Positions 54,122 through 61,716 of a stretch of 61,716 nucleotides of DNA are shown piece by piece. Under the pieces are notes generated by a model. It was not told the origin of the DNA. It did not search any database and was given only the letters and a program-made list of their open reading frames with translations. Both the position numbers and the translations under genes were made by a program. Every line of letters starts with the position of its first letter. The first letter of the stretch is position 1. Origin of the DNA: an uncultured Roseovarius sp. (lineage in GTDB: Bacteria; Pseudomonadota; Alphaproteobacteria; Rhodobacterales; Rhodobacteraceae); assembly GCA_934501475.1 (NCBI GenBank), contig CAKSUL010000004.1, positions 1-61,716 of the forward strand, read 5' to 3'.

Positions 54122-54852
54122 CAATGGGCCTCCTCGGGGCAATCGTCATGGCTGTGGTCGTGGTCATGGCGATACAGCGCCAGCGCCCCTTGGGTGCCGG
54201 TGCCGAACAGCGCGCGATATTCCGGGGCCGAGGCCACATGCTCGGGCGCGCCTTCGCAGCAGACATGCCCGTTCAGGCAGATCACCCGGTCCGAGGCGGC
54301 CATGACCACATGCAATTCATGGCTGACCATCAGCACCGCGCAGCCATGGTTGCTGCGGACCTGTTCGATCTGGCGATAGAACGCCGCCGATCCGGTCTGA
54401 TCCAGCCCTTGCGTCGCCTCATCCAGGATCAGCAGATCAGGCTGGTTCAGCAAGGCACGCGCCAGCAAGACGCGCTGGAACTGCCCGCCCGACAGCCCCG
54501 ACATCTGGCGGTTCTCCAGCCCGGCAACGCCGGCCTCGCTCAGCGCGGTGCGGGCCACTTGCGCGCTGACGCGTTCCGGCAGGCCCAGAAACCGCATCGT
54601 CGTCATCGGCAGCGTCTGGTCGATATGCAGCTTTTGCGGCACATAGCCGATGCGCAGCCCCGGCGCGCGCGTGACCTGTCCGGCGGCGGGGGGGATGGCC
54701 CCGATAATGGCGCGCAGCAGGGTGGATTTTCCCGACCCGTTCGGCCCGACGATGGTCACGATCTCGGATTTGGCGATGGCCAGATCGACCCGGTGCAACA
54801 CCGTGTTGCCGCCCAGCCGGACCGTGAGGCCGCGGATGTCGATCAGGCTCAT
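54121..54852 (-). CDS. znuC: Zinc ABC transporter ATPase
   Basis: The 243-residue ATPase starts MSLIDIRGLTVRLGGNTVLH and has Walker A GPNGSGKSTLLRAI (about residue 39), signature LSGGQFQRVLLARAL and Walker B LLILDEATQGLD. The C-terminus is His/Asp-rich (HDHDHSHDDCPEEAH), a metal-binding tail typical for ZnuC. The start overlaps the zur stop by three bases (ATGA). It powers zinc import with ZnuB and ZnuA. Confidence 0.94.
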   Translation of the reverse strand: MSLIDIRGLTVRLGGNTVLHRVDLAIAKSEIVTIVGPNGSGKSTLLRAIIGAIPPAAGQVTRAPGLRIGYVPQKLHIDQTLPMTTMRFLGLPERVSAQVARTALSEAGVAGLENRQMSGLSGGQFQRVLLARALLNQPDLLILDEATQGLDQTGSAAFYRQIEQVRSNHGCAVLMVSHELHVVMAASDRVICLNGHVCCEGAPEHVASAPEYRALFGTGTQGALALYRHDHDHSHDDCPEEAH

Positions 54853-55334
54853 TGGGCGGCTACGGATTGGCAGTTGGGGCATTGGCCCAGTGCCTCGATC
54901 ACCACGCGGTCGATCTGGAAACCGGCGTCGCGCGCGGTGCGCCCCAGACTGCTGCGCGAGGTGCCGGCATGGGTCTCGGCAACCGACGAGCAGGTGCGGC
55001 AGATCAGGAAGGCCGGGGCGTGGCTGGTGCCGATATGGGTGCAGGCGACAAAGGCATTCAGGCGCTCGATCTTGTGGACGAACCCGTGGCTGACCAGAAA
55101 ATCCAGCGCGCGATAGGCAACCGGCGGCTGCGATCCCAGCCCTTCGTCGCGCAGCATGTCCAGGATCTCATAGGCGCCAAGGGCGCGATGGCGCATCAGC
55201 AGGATCTCGAGGACGCGGCGGCGCACCGGGGTCAGTTGCAGACCCCGCGCATCGCATTCGCGCGCCACGGCGGCGACACCGCTTGCGATGCAATCGGCGT
55301 GGTCATGCGGGTCAAATCCGATCGGGTCCATCAT
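54849..55334 (-). CDS. zur: Zinc uptake regulator (Fur family)
   Basis: The 161-residue protein is a Fur-family repressor: winged helix in LTPVRRRVLEILLMRHRALG and YEILDMLRDEGLGSQPPVAY, followed by the dimerisation domain with FVACTHIGTSHAPAFLICRTC. The structural zinc site is made by CRTC (about residue 110) and CPNC (about 152). With zinc bound it should repress znuA and zur-znuCB from the palindrome at 55363. The start is either of two adjacent Met codons. Confidence 0.92.
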   Translation of the reverse strand: MMDPIGFDPHDHADCIASGVAAVARECDARGLQLTPVRRRVLEILLMRHRALGAYEILDMLRDEGLGSQPPVAYRALDFLVSHGFVHKIERLNAFVACTHIGTSHAPAFLICRTCSSVAETHAGTSRSSLGRTARDAGFQIDRVVIEALGQCPNCQSVAAQ

Positions 55335-55362
55335 GTTGCCCTGTTCTGCTGCGTTTTGGGAT

Positions 55363-55382
55363 TGATATGTTATATTATATCA
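55363..55382. promoter_or_regulatory. Zur box between zur-znuCB and znuA
   Basis: TGATATGTTATATTATATCA is a palindrome in 16 of 20 positions, built around GTTATA/TATATC, which fits the alphaproteobacterial Zur consensus (GTTATA-n-TATAAC type) as I know it. It is 44 bases before the znuA ATG and 29 before the zur start, so one site can control both directions. Confidence 0.82.
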
Positions 55383-55426
55383 CTTAGCAAGAGCCGTCCC
55401 ATGCCCCGAGAAAAAGGAATCCCTGC

Positions 55427-56350
55427 ATGAAACGCCCCTCTCTTGCCCTGGTGTCGGCGCTGTTGTTCAGCGGTGCGGCGCTGGCCGATGCGCCGCGCGT
55501 GGCCACGGATATCGCCCCGGTGCATGGTCTGACAGCGCGGGTGATGCAGGGGGTCGGCGCGCCTGATCTGATCGTGCGCCGGGGCGCGTCACCGCATGGC
55601 TATGCGCTGCGCCCGTCCGAGGCGGCGGCGCTTGAGCGGGCCGATCTGGTGATCTGGATGGGTGAGCCGCTGACCCCGTGGATGCAGGGCGCGGTTGCGA
55701 CCCTGGCCGAGGGCGCCGAGGTGATCGAATTGCTTGAGGTGCAGGGCACAAACCTGCTGGAATATCGCGAAACGATAAAGGATCACGCCCACCAGGAGAC
55801 TCACGCGGATGAGGCGGACCATGATCACCACGATCATCATGGCGTTGATCCCCATGCGTGGCTGGACCCTGAAAATGCAACGCTCTGGCTAAATGTGATC
55901 GCCGGGGCGCTGAGTGACGGCGACCCCGAAAACGCCGCCGCCTACGCCGCCAATGCGACTGCCGGCGCGGATGAGATCAGGCAGGCCAGCGCCGAATTCG
56001 AGGCGATGTTAAGCGGCTTTGACGCGGTGCATTACATGGTTTTCCATGATGCGTATCAGTATCTTGAGGCCCGTTTCGGGCTGCGCCCCGCTGCCGCCAT
56101 TGCGTTGGGGGATGCGGTGGCACCGGGGGCTGCGCGCCTCAGGGATCTGCGCGAGACGATGCGCGCGCAAGGCGTGACCTGCGTGTTTTCCGAGCCGCAA
56201 TTCAGCAGCGCGCTGATTGACACCATCGCCGAGGGGATGACGGTCAAACGGGTCGAACTGGACCCGATGGGCACCACGCTGGACACCGGGCCGCAGTTTT
56301 ATCCCGACCTGTTGCGCCAGATGGCGGCGCAGATGGCGAAATGCCTCTGA
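55427..56350 (+). CDS. znuA: Zinc ABC transporter substrate-binding protein
   Basis: The 307-residue periplasmic receptor has a Sec signal (MKRPSLALVSALLFSGAALA, cleavage about residue 20). Zinc ligands are expected in SPHGYALRPS (His), VDPHAWLDPEN (His) and VFHDAYQYLE (His); a His/Asp/Glu-rich loop (HAHQETHADEADHDHHDHHG, about residues 120-140) is the hallmark of ZnuA against Mn receptors. AAGGAA before the ATG supports the start. It is alone on the plus strand, divergent from zur. Confidence 0.94.
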   Translation: MKRPSLALVSALLFSGAALADAPRVATDIAPVHGLTARVMQGVGAPDLIVRRGASPHGYALRPSEAAALERADLVIWMGEPLTPWMQGAVATLAEGAEVIELLEVQGTNLLEYRETIKDHAHQETHADEADHDHHDHHGVDPHAWLDPENATLWLNVIAGALSDGDPENAAAYAANATAGADEIRQASAEFEAMLSGFDAVHYMVFHDAYQYLEARFGLRPAAAIALGDAVAPGAARLRDLRETMRAQGVTCVFSEPQFSSALIDTIAEGMTVKRVELDPMGTTLDTGPQFYPDLLRQMAAQMAKCL

Positions 56351-56366
56351 TCAGGAGGCCATGACA

Positions 56367-57401
56367 TCAGGCGGTGACAAGGGCGCGTTGGTCGTCCATC
56401 CCCATCGAGATCAGCATCGGGGCCTCGGCCTGACGCGCCTGAAACCCGGCCTTGTCCTTCAGTCCCAGCCAGTTGCACGCGATCAGCGATTGCGCGACGG
56501 CCCCGCCCAGGGTGCTGCCCGGTCCGGTCACGATGAACAGATCGGGGGCGAATTCACGCGCGGCGATGGCGATGGCGCGGGTGAAATCATAAGGCTCGAC
56601 CACCTGATGACCCAGGGTGTAATCCCATAGCGACCCGGTGTCGCTGGCCCCCGGCCACCAGGTTGCGCCGCGCCCGTCGATCAGCGGCAGCGCGGGCTGG
56701 CCGAACATCTCGGGCGGCAACAGGCCGCGCCCTTTTTGCGCGACCGGGGCCTGCAGGGCGGTGTGAAACGCCGCGTGATGGGGCAGGCGCATCGGAAAGC
56801 GCTCTTGCAGGGGCGGCACCGCGCCCTCGAACGCGGCGAGGCCCGCCGCATTTCCGGCCAGCACCAGCATCCCGCCAAGGTCGATGGACAGGCGCAGCAC
56901 CGCGTCGCCCTTGCCGTCGATCACTGCGACCTGCTCCAGCAATTCGGCCTTGCGCGCGGGGTCGGGGCGCCAGTCGGGCCCGGTGCAGGGATAGATCAGC
57001 TGCCCGCCGATCGACGCCTCCTGCATCAGGCGTCCCATGGTGTTGACCACGCGGAACCCGTCCTCGGCCGAGAGCGCCCCTGCGACGGCAAGGGCGATAT
57101 ACCAGCCCATGGAATTGCCGGTCACCGCCACCACCTCGATGTCATCGGCCAGCGATTGCGCGTCCAGATACGAGGCTGCATAGATCAGCGGCGAGGCCGC
57201 ATCGCCGACCGTGTGACGCGCGCCCGAGAACCGCTCGGCCCCGTCCAGATCGGTCACGGTCTCTTGTCTTTCGGCGCGGCGCAGCGCGTCGAAACGGGCC
57301 AGCAGATCGGGTTTGTCGGCGTGATGGCGCGACAGGTATCCCAGTTCGGTCTTGTTGTAGGTGCCCCGTCCGGGGCAGATCAGAACGGCGCGGCGCGTCA
57401 T
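56367..57401 (-). CDS. FabD-like acyltransferase of unknown substrate, coupled to a fused E1
   Basis: The 344-residue protein has the malonyl-CoA:ACP transacylase fold. The N-terminus VLICPGRGTYNKTELGYLSR corresponds to the FPGQG start. The nucleophile elbow is VTGNSMGWYIALAVAGALSA (about residue 105), i.e. GxSxG with Asn in place of the usual His. The catalytic His is in LPHHAAFHTAL (about 215). At the position of the arginine that holds the malonyl carboxylate in FabD (RGxxMQEA) it reads MGRLMQEA, so Arg is Met; a simple, non-carboxylated acyl group is more likely. Its ATG overlaps the end of the E1 gene (ATGA). No ACP, lipoyl protein or polyketide gene is near. Confidence 0.78.
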   Translation of the reverse strand: MTRRAVLICPGRGTYNKTELGYLSRHHADKPDLLARFDALRRAERQETVTDLDGAERFSGARHTVGDAASPLIYAASYLDAQSLADDIEVVAVTGNSMGWYIALAVAGALSAEDGFRVVNTMGRLMQEASIGGQLIYPCTGPDWRPDPARKAELLEQVAVIDGKGDAVLRLSIDLGGMLVLAGNAAGLAAFEGAVPPLQERFPMRLPHHAAFHTALQAPVAQKGRGLLPPEMFGQPALPLIDGRGATWWPGASDTGSLWDYTLGHQVVEPYDFTRAIAIAAREFAPDLFIVTGPGSTLGGAVAQSLIACNWLGLKDKAGFQARQAEAPMLISMGMDDQRALVTA

Positions 57402-59584
57402 TGGCAGGCCTCCCTGGCGGCCTGCACGATCTGGTCGCGCGACGGCATGGTCGCCCCGTAGGCGGGGCCGGTGGCGATGAAACTGTCCTCGGCGGTGAGG
57501 CGCGACACCGGTAGGTCTGTCTGTTCGGTGAACATCGCCATCAGGCCCTCGGCCTGCCCGCCGGTGCGGCGGCATTCATCGACGATCAGAACCCGCTTGC
57601 AGCCCTGAACCGCCTTCAGCAGCGCCTCTTGCGGCAGGGGCGCGATCCAGCGCATGTCGATGACGCGGGCGTCGATGGCGTGGCTGTCGCGCAGCAGGTT
57701 CTGCGCCTGCCGCGACAGGTAATACCCGTTGGCATAGCTGACGATCGCCAGATCCGTGCCGTCGCCATGCACGCCGACATCGCCCAGGGCGATGCGCTGA
57801 TCGGGGGCGGGATAGGTGGTCATCCAGCCGTTATCGCCCGCCTCGTGCAAGTCGCGCATCGGGTATAGCGCGATCGGCTCGACAAAGACGACGACGCGCT
57901 GTTCCTCGCGCGCAAGGCGCACGCATTCGCGCAACATGCCCGCGGCCTCGGCCCCCGAGGACGGGCAGGCGACGATCAGCCCCGGAATGTCGCGCAGCAC
58001 GGCCAGGCTGTTGTCATTGTGGAAATGCCCGCCAAAGCCCTTTTGATAGCCCAGCCCGGCAATGCGCAGCACCATCGGGTTGGTGAACTGGCCCTTGCTG
58101 AAAAACGACAGCGTCGCCGCCTCGCCGCGCAACTGGTCCTCGGCGTTGTGCAGATAGGCAAGAAACTGGATCTCGGGCAGGGGGATGAAGCCGTTCTGGG
58201 CCAGACCGATGGCCAGGCCAAGGATGCTCTGCTCATCCAGCAGGGTGTCGATCATCCGGTCATTGCCAAAGCGTTGATGCAGGCGCTGCGTGACGCCGTA
58301 AACACCGCCCTTGCGGCCCACATCCTCGCCCATCATCACGATTTCGCGGTGTTCCAGCATGAGATCGGTCAGCGCCCAGTTGATGATCCGGCTCATCGGT
58401 TGCGGGCTGTCCAGCTGGCGCATGTCGCTGCCGAAGGTGTCGGCGCGGGCCTCGGGGGTGGGGCCGTTGCTGGGCGCGCAGGCGCGTTTGGGGGGGATGA
58501 TGCTAGCCATGACCTCGGCGGCGGTTTGCAGGCGCGGGCGGGTGACGGCCTGTTGGGCAACGTCCCTGACGCGCGCGCAGGTCTCTTCGTAGATCGCCAG
58601 CGCGTCCTTGTGCGACAAGGCCCCGGCCTGATCCAGCAGGCGCACGGAATGCAGCAGCGGATCGTTGGCCTCTTCGGATTCGACCAGCGATTTCGGCAGG
58701 TAGGTGGTGGGCAGGTCCGGCCCCGCATGGCCGTAAAGGCGCACCATGGTCAGGTGCAGGAAGGCCGGTTTGCGATGGGTGCGCGCGTAATGCGCCGCGG
58801 CGGCGGCGGCGCGCGCGGTGTCATAAAGGTCCAGCCCGTCGGCATGGAAATAGCGCATGCCGGGGCGGTGCTGCATGGTGGCGGCGATCCAGCCCTTTGG
58901 CGTCTGCGTGGAAATGCCGATGCCGTTGTCCTCGCACACGAACAGCAGCGGCATCGGCACCGACTGCACGCTGGCCCAGCCGGCGGCGTTGATCGCCCCC
59001 TGCGCGGTCGAGTGGTTGGCCGACGCGTCGCCAAAGGATGCCATCGCGATCCCGTCCAGCGGCAGCAGGCGATGCTCGGGCGGGTGGCGGCGCGCAAGGC
59101 CGATGCCATAGGCCGCGCCCATCGCCTTGGGCAGGTGGCTGGCGATGGTCGAGGTCTGCGGCGGGATCATCAGCGCGCGACTGCCCAGAACCTTGTGGCG
59201 CCCGCCTGAAATGGGATCCTCGGACGAGCAGGCAAAGCTGAGCAGCATGTCCCATGTGATCGACTGCCCCGGCACCTGCGCGCTGCGCGCGATCTGGAAC
59301 GCCGCGTCGCGGTAATGCAGGAATGCGATGTCATCCGGGCGCAGCGCATGGGCGACGGCGGCCATGCCTTCGTGCCCCGACGATCCGATCGTGTAGAACC
59401 CTTGCCCGGCCTTCTGCATGTCGCGGCTGGTGCGGTCCAGCGCGCGGCTGAGGCATTGCGCGCGAAACAGCGCCGTGGCCTCAACCGGGCCAAGCGCATC
59501 CGTGTCCGGCGCACGCCCCTGCGGCAGGTCGCCGGCGGTGACACGGGTGACGAAATTCTGGTGAACGATCTCGGCGCGGTCCAT
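57398..59584 (-). CDS. Fused alpha/beta 2-oxoacid dehydrogenase E1-like enzyme (TPP-dependent)
   Basis: This 728-residue protein joins E1 alpha (residues 1 to about 365) and E1 beta (about 385-728) domains. The alpha part has FLHYRDAAFQIARS, the TPP motif starting FGDASANHSTAQGAINAAGW and ending CEDNGIGIST (about residues 180-220), and the beta part has MMGEDVGRKGGVYGVTQRLH, FIPLPEIQFLAYLHNAEDQL and VLIVDECRRTGGQAEGL. Such proteins decarboxylate 2-oxoacids and normally pass the acyl group to a lipoyl E2, but no E2 or E3 gene is present; the coupled partner is a FabD-like acyltransferase. AGAAGG precedes the start. It is divergent from a GlxA-type regulator at 59680. Confidence 0.87.
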   Translation of the reverse strand: MDRAEIVHQNFVTRVTAGDLPQGRAPDTDALGPVEATALFRAQCLSRALDRTSRDMQKAGQGFYTIGSSGHEGMAAVAHALRPDDIAFLHYRDAAFQIARSAQVPGQSITWDMLLSFACSSEDPISGGRHKVLGSRALMIPPQTSTIASHLPKAMGAAYGIGLARRHPPEHRLLPLDGIAMASFGDASANHSTAQGAINAAGWASVQSVPMPLLFVCEDNGIGISTQTPKGWIAATMQHRPGMRYFHADGLDLYDTARAAAAAAHYARTHRKPAFLHLTMVRLYGHAGPDLPTTYLPKSLVESEEANDPLLHSVRLLDQAGALSHKDALAIYEETCARVRDVAQQAVTRPRLQTAAEVMASIIPPKRACAPSNGPTPEARADTFGSDMRQLDSPQPMSRIINWALTDLMLEHREIVMMGEDVGRKGGVYGVTQRLHQRFGNDRMIDTLLDEQSILGLAIGLAQNGFIPLPEIQFLAYLHNAEDQLRGEAATLSFFSKGQFTNPMVLRIAGLGYQKGFGGHFHNDNSLAVLRDIPGLIVACPSSGAEAAGMLRECVRLAREEQRVVVFVEPIALYPMRDLHEAGDNGWMTTYPAPDQRIALGDVGVHGDGTDLAIVSYANGYYLSRQAQNLLRDSHAIDARVIDMRWIAPLPQEALLKAVQGCKRVLIVDECRRTGGQAEGLMAMFTEQTDLPVSRLTAEDSFIATGPAYGATMPSRDQIVQAAREACQ

Positions 59585-59679
59585 GCGGGGCCTTCTTTTG
59601 TCTGTTTTGCCGCGCTACCATGCCCCCCTGTCCAGACGGGTGCAACACGCATTTGTGAGCCCGCGCAAAAGGAGGCCCA

Positions 59680-60693
59680 ATGGCCCAGTCTGAATTTGTT
59701 CCGCGCGGATCGGCCAGTTTCAAGGTCGAGGGATTCCGTCAGACCCGCGCCTTTGATTTCGTGCTGTTGCCCAAGCTGACGATGCTGGCGCTGAGTGCCG
59801 CGATCGAGCCGTTGCGCGTGGCCAACCAGATCTCGCAGAAAGAACTGTATCGCTGGCGCACGATGACGCGCGACGGGGCGCCGGTGAAATGCTCGAACAA
59901 CCTGACGCTGGTGCCGGACGGGGCGCTGTCGACACCGGCGCGGGGCGCGCGGGTGTTCATCTGCTCGGGGGTTGAGCCGAATGAGACGCTCGATGCGCGC
60001 GTGTCGGGCTGGGCGCAGCGCATGAATGCCTTTGGTGTGCCGGTGGGCGGGATCTGCACCGGAGCGTTCACGCTGGCAAAGGCCGGTCTGCTGGGCAACC
60101 GTGCCTTCACGCTGCACTGGGAAAACCACCCCGCCTTCATCGAGAGCTTTCCCGATTCACTGCCGTCGCTGAACCTGTTCGAAATCGACGGTGAGTTGAT
60201 GACCGCCGCCGGTGGCAGCGCGCCCACCGACCTGATGCTGACCCTGATCGAGCGCGATTATGGCGCGGATTTCGCGCTGGTGGTGTCGGACATGTGCCTG
60301 CACGGGCGCGGGCAGGCCAGCGGGGCCAGCGCCGGGAGGCCGCAGAAAACTGCGCATTCGGCGGTGTTCGGCAGCCGCAACAAGCACCTGATCGGCGCGA
60401 TGCAACAGATGCAGGCCAATCTTGAGGAAACGCTGGGCATGGACGAAATCGCCGATCTGATCGGCATCTCGCGCCGCCAGCTCGAGCGCAGTTTCAGATC
60501 CCATGCCGGCATCAGCCCCAGCCGCTATTACACCGATCTGCGCCTGTCGCGCGCCTATGCGCTGCTGTCCGAAACCGATCTGGCGATTTCCGAGATCGCG
60601 GCGGCCACCGGTTTTGGCGGCACATCGGCCTTTGCCCGCGCGTTCCGCCAGAAATTCGGCACGTCCCCCAAAGGGTTCCGCAAGCGCGGCTGA
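59680..60693 (+). CDS. GlxA-family AraC-type regulator (GbdR/CdhR-like)
   Basis: The 337-residue protein has a DJ-1/PfpI-like sensor domain (FDFVLLPKLTMLALSAAIEP, and GGICTGAFTLAKAGLLGNR around residue 125, with Cys at the family's nucleophile place) and a C-terminal AraC HTH (EIADLIGISRRQLERSFRSH and ISEIAAATGFGGTSAFARAF). AAAGGAGG four bases before the ATG is a strong site. It resembles GbdR, the glycine betaine-responsive activator of Pseudomonas, more than the CdhR-like protein at 41466 by its layout, but this is my reading only. It faces the fused E1 gene with 95 bp between and probably controls it. Confidence 0.87.
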   Translation: MAQSEFVPRGSASFKVEGFRQTRAFDFVLLPKLTMLALSAAIEPLRVANQISQKELYRWRTMTRDGAPVKCSNNLTLVPDGALSTPARGARVFICSGVEPNETLDARVSGWAQRMNAFGVPVGGICTGAFTLAKAGLLGNRAFTLHWENHPAFIESFPDSLPSLNLFEIDGELMTAAGGSAPTDLMLTLIERDYGADFALVVSDMCLHGRGQASGASAGRPQKTAHSAVFGSRNKHLIGAMQQMQANLEETLGMDEIADLIGISRRQLERSFRSHAGISPSRYYTDLRLSRAYALLSETDLAISEIAAATGFGGTSAFARAFRQKFGTSPKGFRKRG

Positions 60694-60700
60694 GGCGGCG

Positions 60701-61474
60701 TCAGGAAATTCCGTAAAGGACGCGCGCTGCCGCCTCTTCGCGGATCCTGGGCCATGTCGCGCGCTCGGCCGCGACGTGATCATAGCCGGTTTTCTGCTCG
60801 AACTGGGTATGGGGCCAGTCGCTGCCCCAGACGATGCGCTCGGGCGACAGCAGATCCAGCAGGGCCTGCGCGTGAGGGGCCACGTCAAACGGCGTGCGAT
60901 AGGCCGCCGAGAATTTCACATATAGGTTCGACAGATCGTCCATGCGCGACAAGGCCTGCAACCACGGCTCGTCGTCGGGGTCGGGCCGGGAGGGCAGGCC
61001 GAAATGATCCACCACGACGCGCAGCCCATGATCCAGCAGCGCGCGGGTGATCGGTGCCAGATGCGGCCCCTCAAGATGCAACTCAAGATGCAATTGCCGC
61101 GCCTTCAGCCGGTCCAGAAAGCGCGCGACGCGCGGATCTGCCGTGTCGGGGATCATTGCGCCGCGCACCAGATTCCAGCGCACGCCCCTGACCCCGGCGG
61201 CCATCAGGCGGTCAAGCTCGGCCTCGGGCACGTCCAGCGGTACGACCGCGACACCGGCAAATCTTGCGGGGTTCAGCCGGGCCAGCGCCGAGACCAGTTC
61301 GGAATTGTCGAAGCCCAGAAAGCTGACCTGCACGATGACGCCACCCTGCAATGCATGGCGCGCCAGATGCGCCTGCCAGTCGGCCAGCGGCGCGGCATTG
61401 GCCGGAAGATAGCGCGCGCCATCCACGCAGGTGACGGTTTCATAGACATGCGCATGGCAGTCAAATCGGAACAT
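60701..61474 (-). CDS. Amidohydrolase-family metal-dependent hydrolase (LigI-like)
   Basis: The 257-residue TIM-barrel protein starts MFRFDCHAHVYETVTCVDGA, with the HxH metal motif at residues 7-9, VRGVRWNLVRGAMIP in the middle, VVDHFGLPSRPDP (about 150) and WGSDWPHTQFE (about 217). This matches the cog3618 group of 2-pyrone-4,6-dicarboxylate lactonases and sugar lactonases. AAGGAGAG before the start is strong. It is divergent from the GntR gene and shares its 84-bp promoter gap with a perfect palindrome. It may open a lactone; substrate unknown. Confidence 0.87.
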   Translation of the reverse strand: MFRFDCHAHVYETVTCVDGARYLPANAAPLADWQAHLARHALQGGVIVQVSFLGFDNSELVSALARLNPARFAGVAVVPLDVPEAELDRLMAAGVRGVRWNLVRGAMIPDTADPRVARFLDRLKARQLHLELHLEGPHLAPITRALLDHGLRVVVDHFGLPSRPDPDDEPWLQALSRMDDLSNLYVKFSAAYRTPFDVAPHAQALLDLLSPERIVWGSDWPHTQFEQKTGYDHVAAERATWPRIREEAAARVLYGIS

Positions 61475-61493
61475 GGCGCTCTCCTTGGGTCAA

Positions 61494-61509
61494 AGTCATA
61501 TATATGACT
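61494..61509. promoter_or_regulatory. Perfect 16-bp palindrome, probable GntR operator
   Basis: AGTCATATATATGACT is its own reverse complement. It lies 20 bases before the amidohydrolase start and 50 before the GntR start. A second, weaker inverted pair (TTGAC / GTCAA, seven bases apart) follows at about 61512. The GT-n-AC outer frame fits GntR-type operators. Confidence 0.65.
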
Positions 61510-61558
61510 GGTTGACTAGATGGGTCAATAACCCTAAAACATCCCAAGGAGGAGTCGC

Positions 61559-61716
61559 ATGGCGCTAAGCTTACCGGATACCGATACACGGCTGCCCGCC
61601 TATGCGCGGTTGCGCGATGTGCTGGCCTCGCGGATCGCGTCGGGTGAGATCGGCGGCGATGACCCCATCCCCTCGGAGGCGCGTCTGGCGCGCGAATATG
61701 GCGTGTCTGTCGGCAC
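61559..61716 (+). CDS. GntR-family transcriptional regulator, 3' end missing
   Basis: Only the first 52 codons are in the window. They read LPAYARLRDVLASRIASGEI followed by PSEARLAREYGVSVGT, the standard GntR winged helix with the PSE-xx-LA motif. AAGGAGGAG lies five bases before the ATG. The subfamily (HutC or FadR type) depends on the missing C-terminus; the sequence PAYARLRDVL is more HutC-like. It probably controls itself and the divergent amidohydrolase through the palindrome at 61494. Confidence 0.85.
   Translation, partial: MALSLPDTDTRLPAYARLRDVLASRIASGEIGGDDPIPSEARLAREYGVSVG

Overview
The window is high-GC DNA with dense, short-spaced operons and no rRNA, tRNA, CRISPR array or intact transposase that I can see. 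The mix of genes points to a Rhodobacteraceae (Roseobacter/Paracoccus-like) alphaproteobacterium: a TRAP transporter, several peptide-type ABC transporters, TMAO respiration, a fused carnitine dehydrogenase-thioesterase, Zur/ZnuABC, and a GC-rich 'CCTCCGGCGGGGATATTT' type repeat that I associate from memory with this family. Lineage is inferred from gene content, not from a marker gene.

Layout. 1-1187: end of a polyamine-type ABC transporter (two permeases, the first cut by the window edge). 1450-6211: a three-gene 2-oxoacid:acceptor oxidoreductase operon whose first gene carries FAD/NAD(P) and ferredoxin domains. 6248-11605: a DUF924 gene, a P1B metal ATPase with its HMA metallochaperone domain as a separate gene, a divergent LysR regulator and an MFS carrier. 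11786-16793 (minus): a dipeptide-type ABC transporter with a double ATPase and a Tat-exported binding protein. 17000-21723 (minus): torECAD, a TMAO/DMSO reductase system. 22069-24445: a secreted unknown protein and an MmgE/PrpD protein. 24480-34390 (minus): gamma-glutamyltransferase, MFS carrier, a beheaded SDR gene, an enolase-superfamily racemase and a complete peptide ABC transporter, with an IclR regulator divergent at 34548. 35604-41233: a housekeeping-like stretch (YbjN, proC, csaA, D-2-hydroxyacid dehydrogenase, a KAS III) and three small unknown genes.

41466-53318 is the most coherent catabolic block. A CdhR-like regulator lies divergent from a dehydrocarnitine cleavage enzyme, an SDR, a carnitine dehydrogenase/thioesterase fusion, an acyl-CoA dehydrogenase, an NDP-forming acyl-CoA ligase, a CaiD-like hydratase and a TRAP transporter. 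Together they can be drawn as a route from gamma-butyrobetaine or crotonobetaine through carnitine to glycine betaine and acetoacetate. The unusual step is activation by an NDP-forming ligase instead of CaiC/CaiB.

53327-56350 holds znuB-znuC-zur divergent from znuA, sharing a clear Zur-box-like palindrome. 56367-61716 holds a fused alpha/beta 2-oxoacid dehydrogenase E1 translationally coupled to a FabD-like acyltransferase that lacks the malonyl-binding arginine, a GlxA-family regulator, a LigI-like amidohydrolase and the start of a GntR regulator that shares a perfect 16-bp palindrome with it. The E1/acyltransferase pair, the CPG-type metal ATPase, the NDP-ligase carnitine block and a three-fold alternating CCACAA array are the items I consider least explained by known systems.
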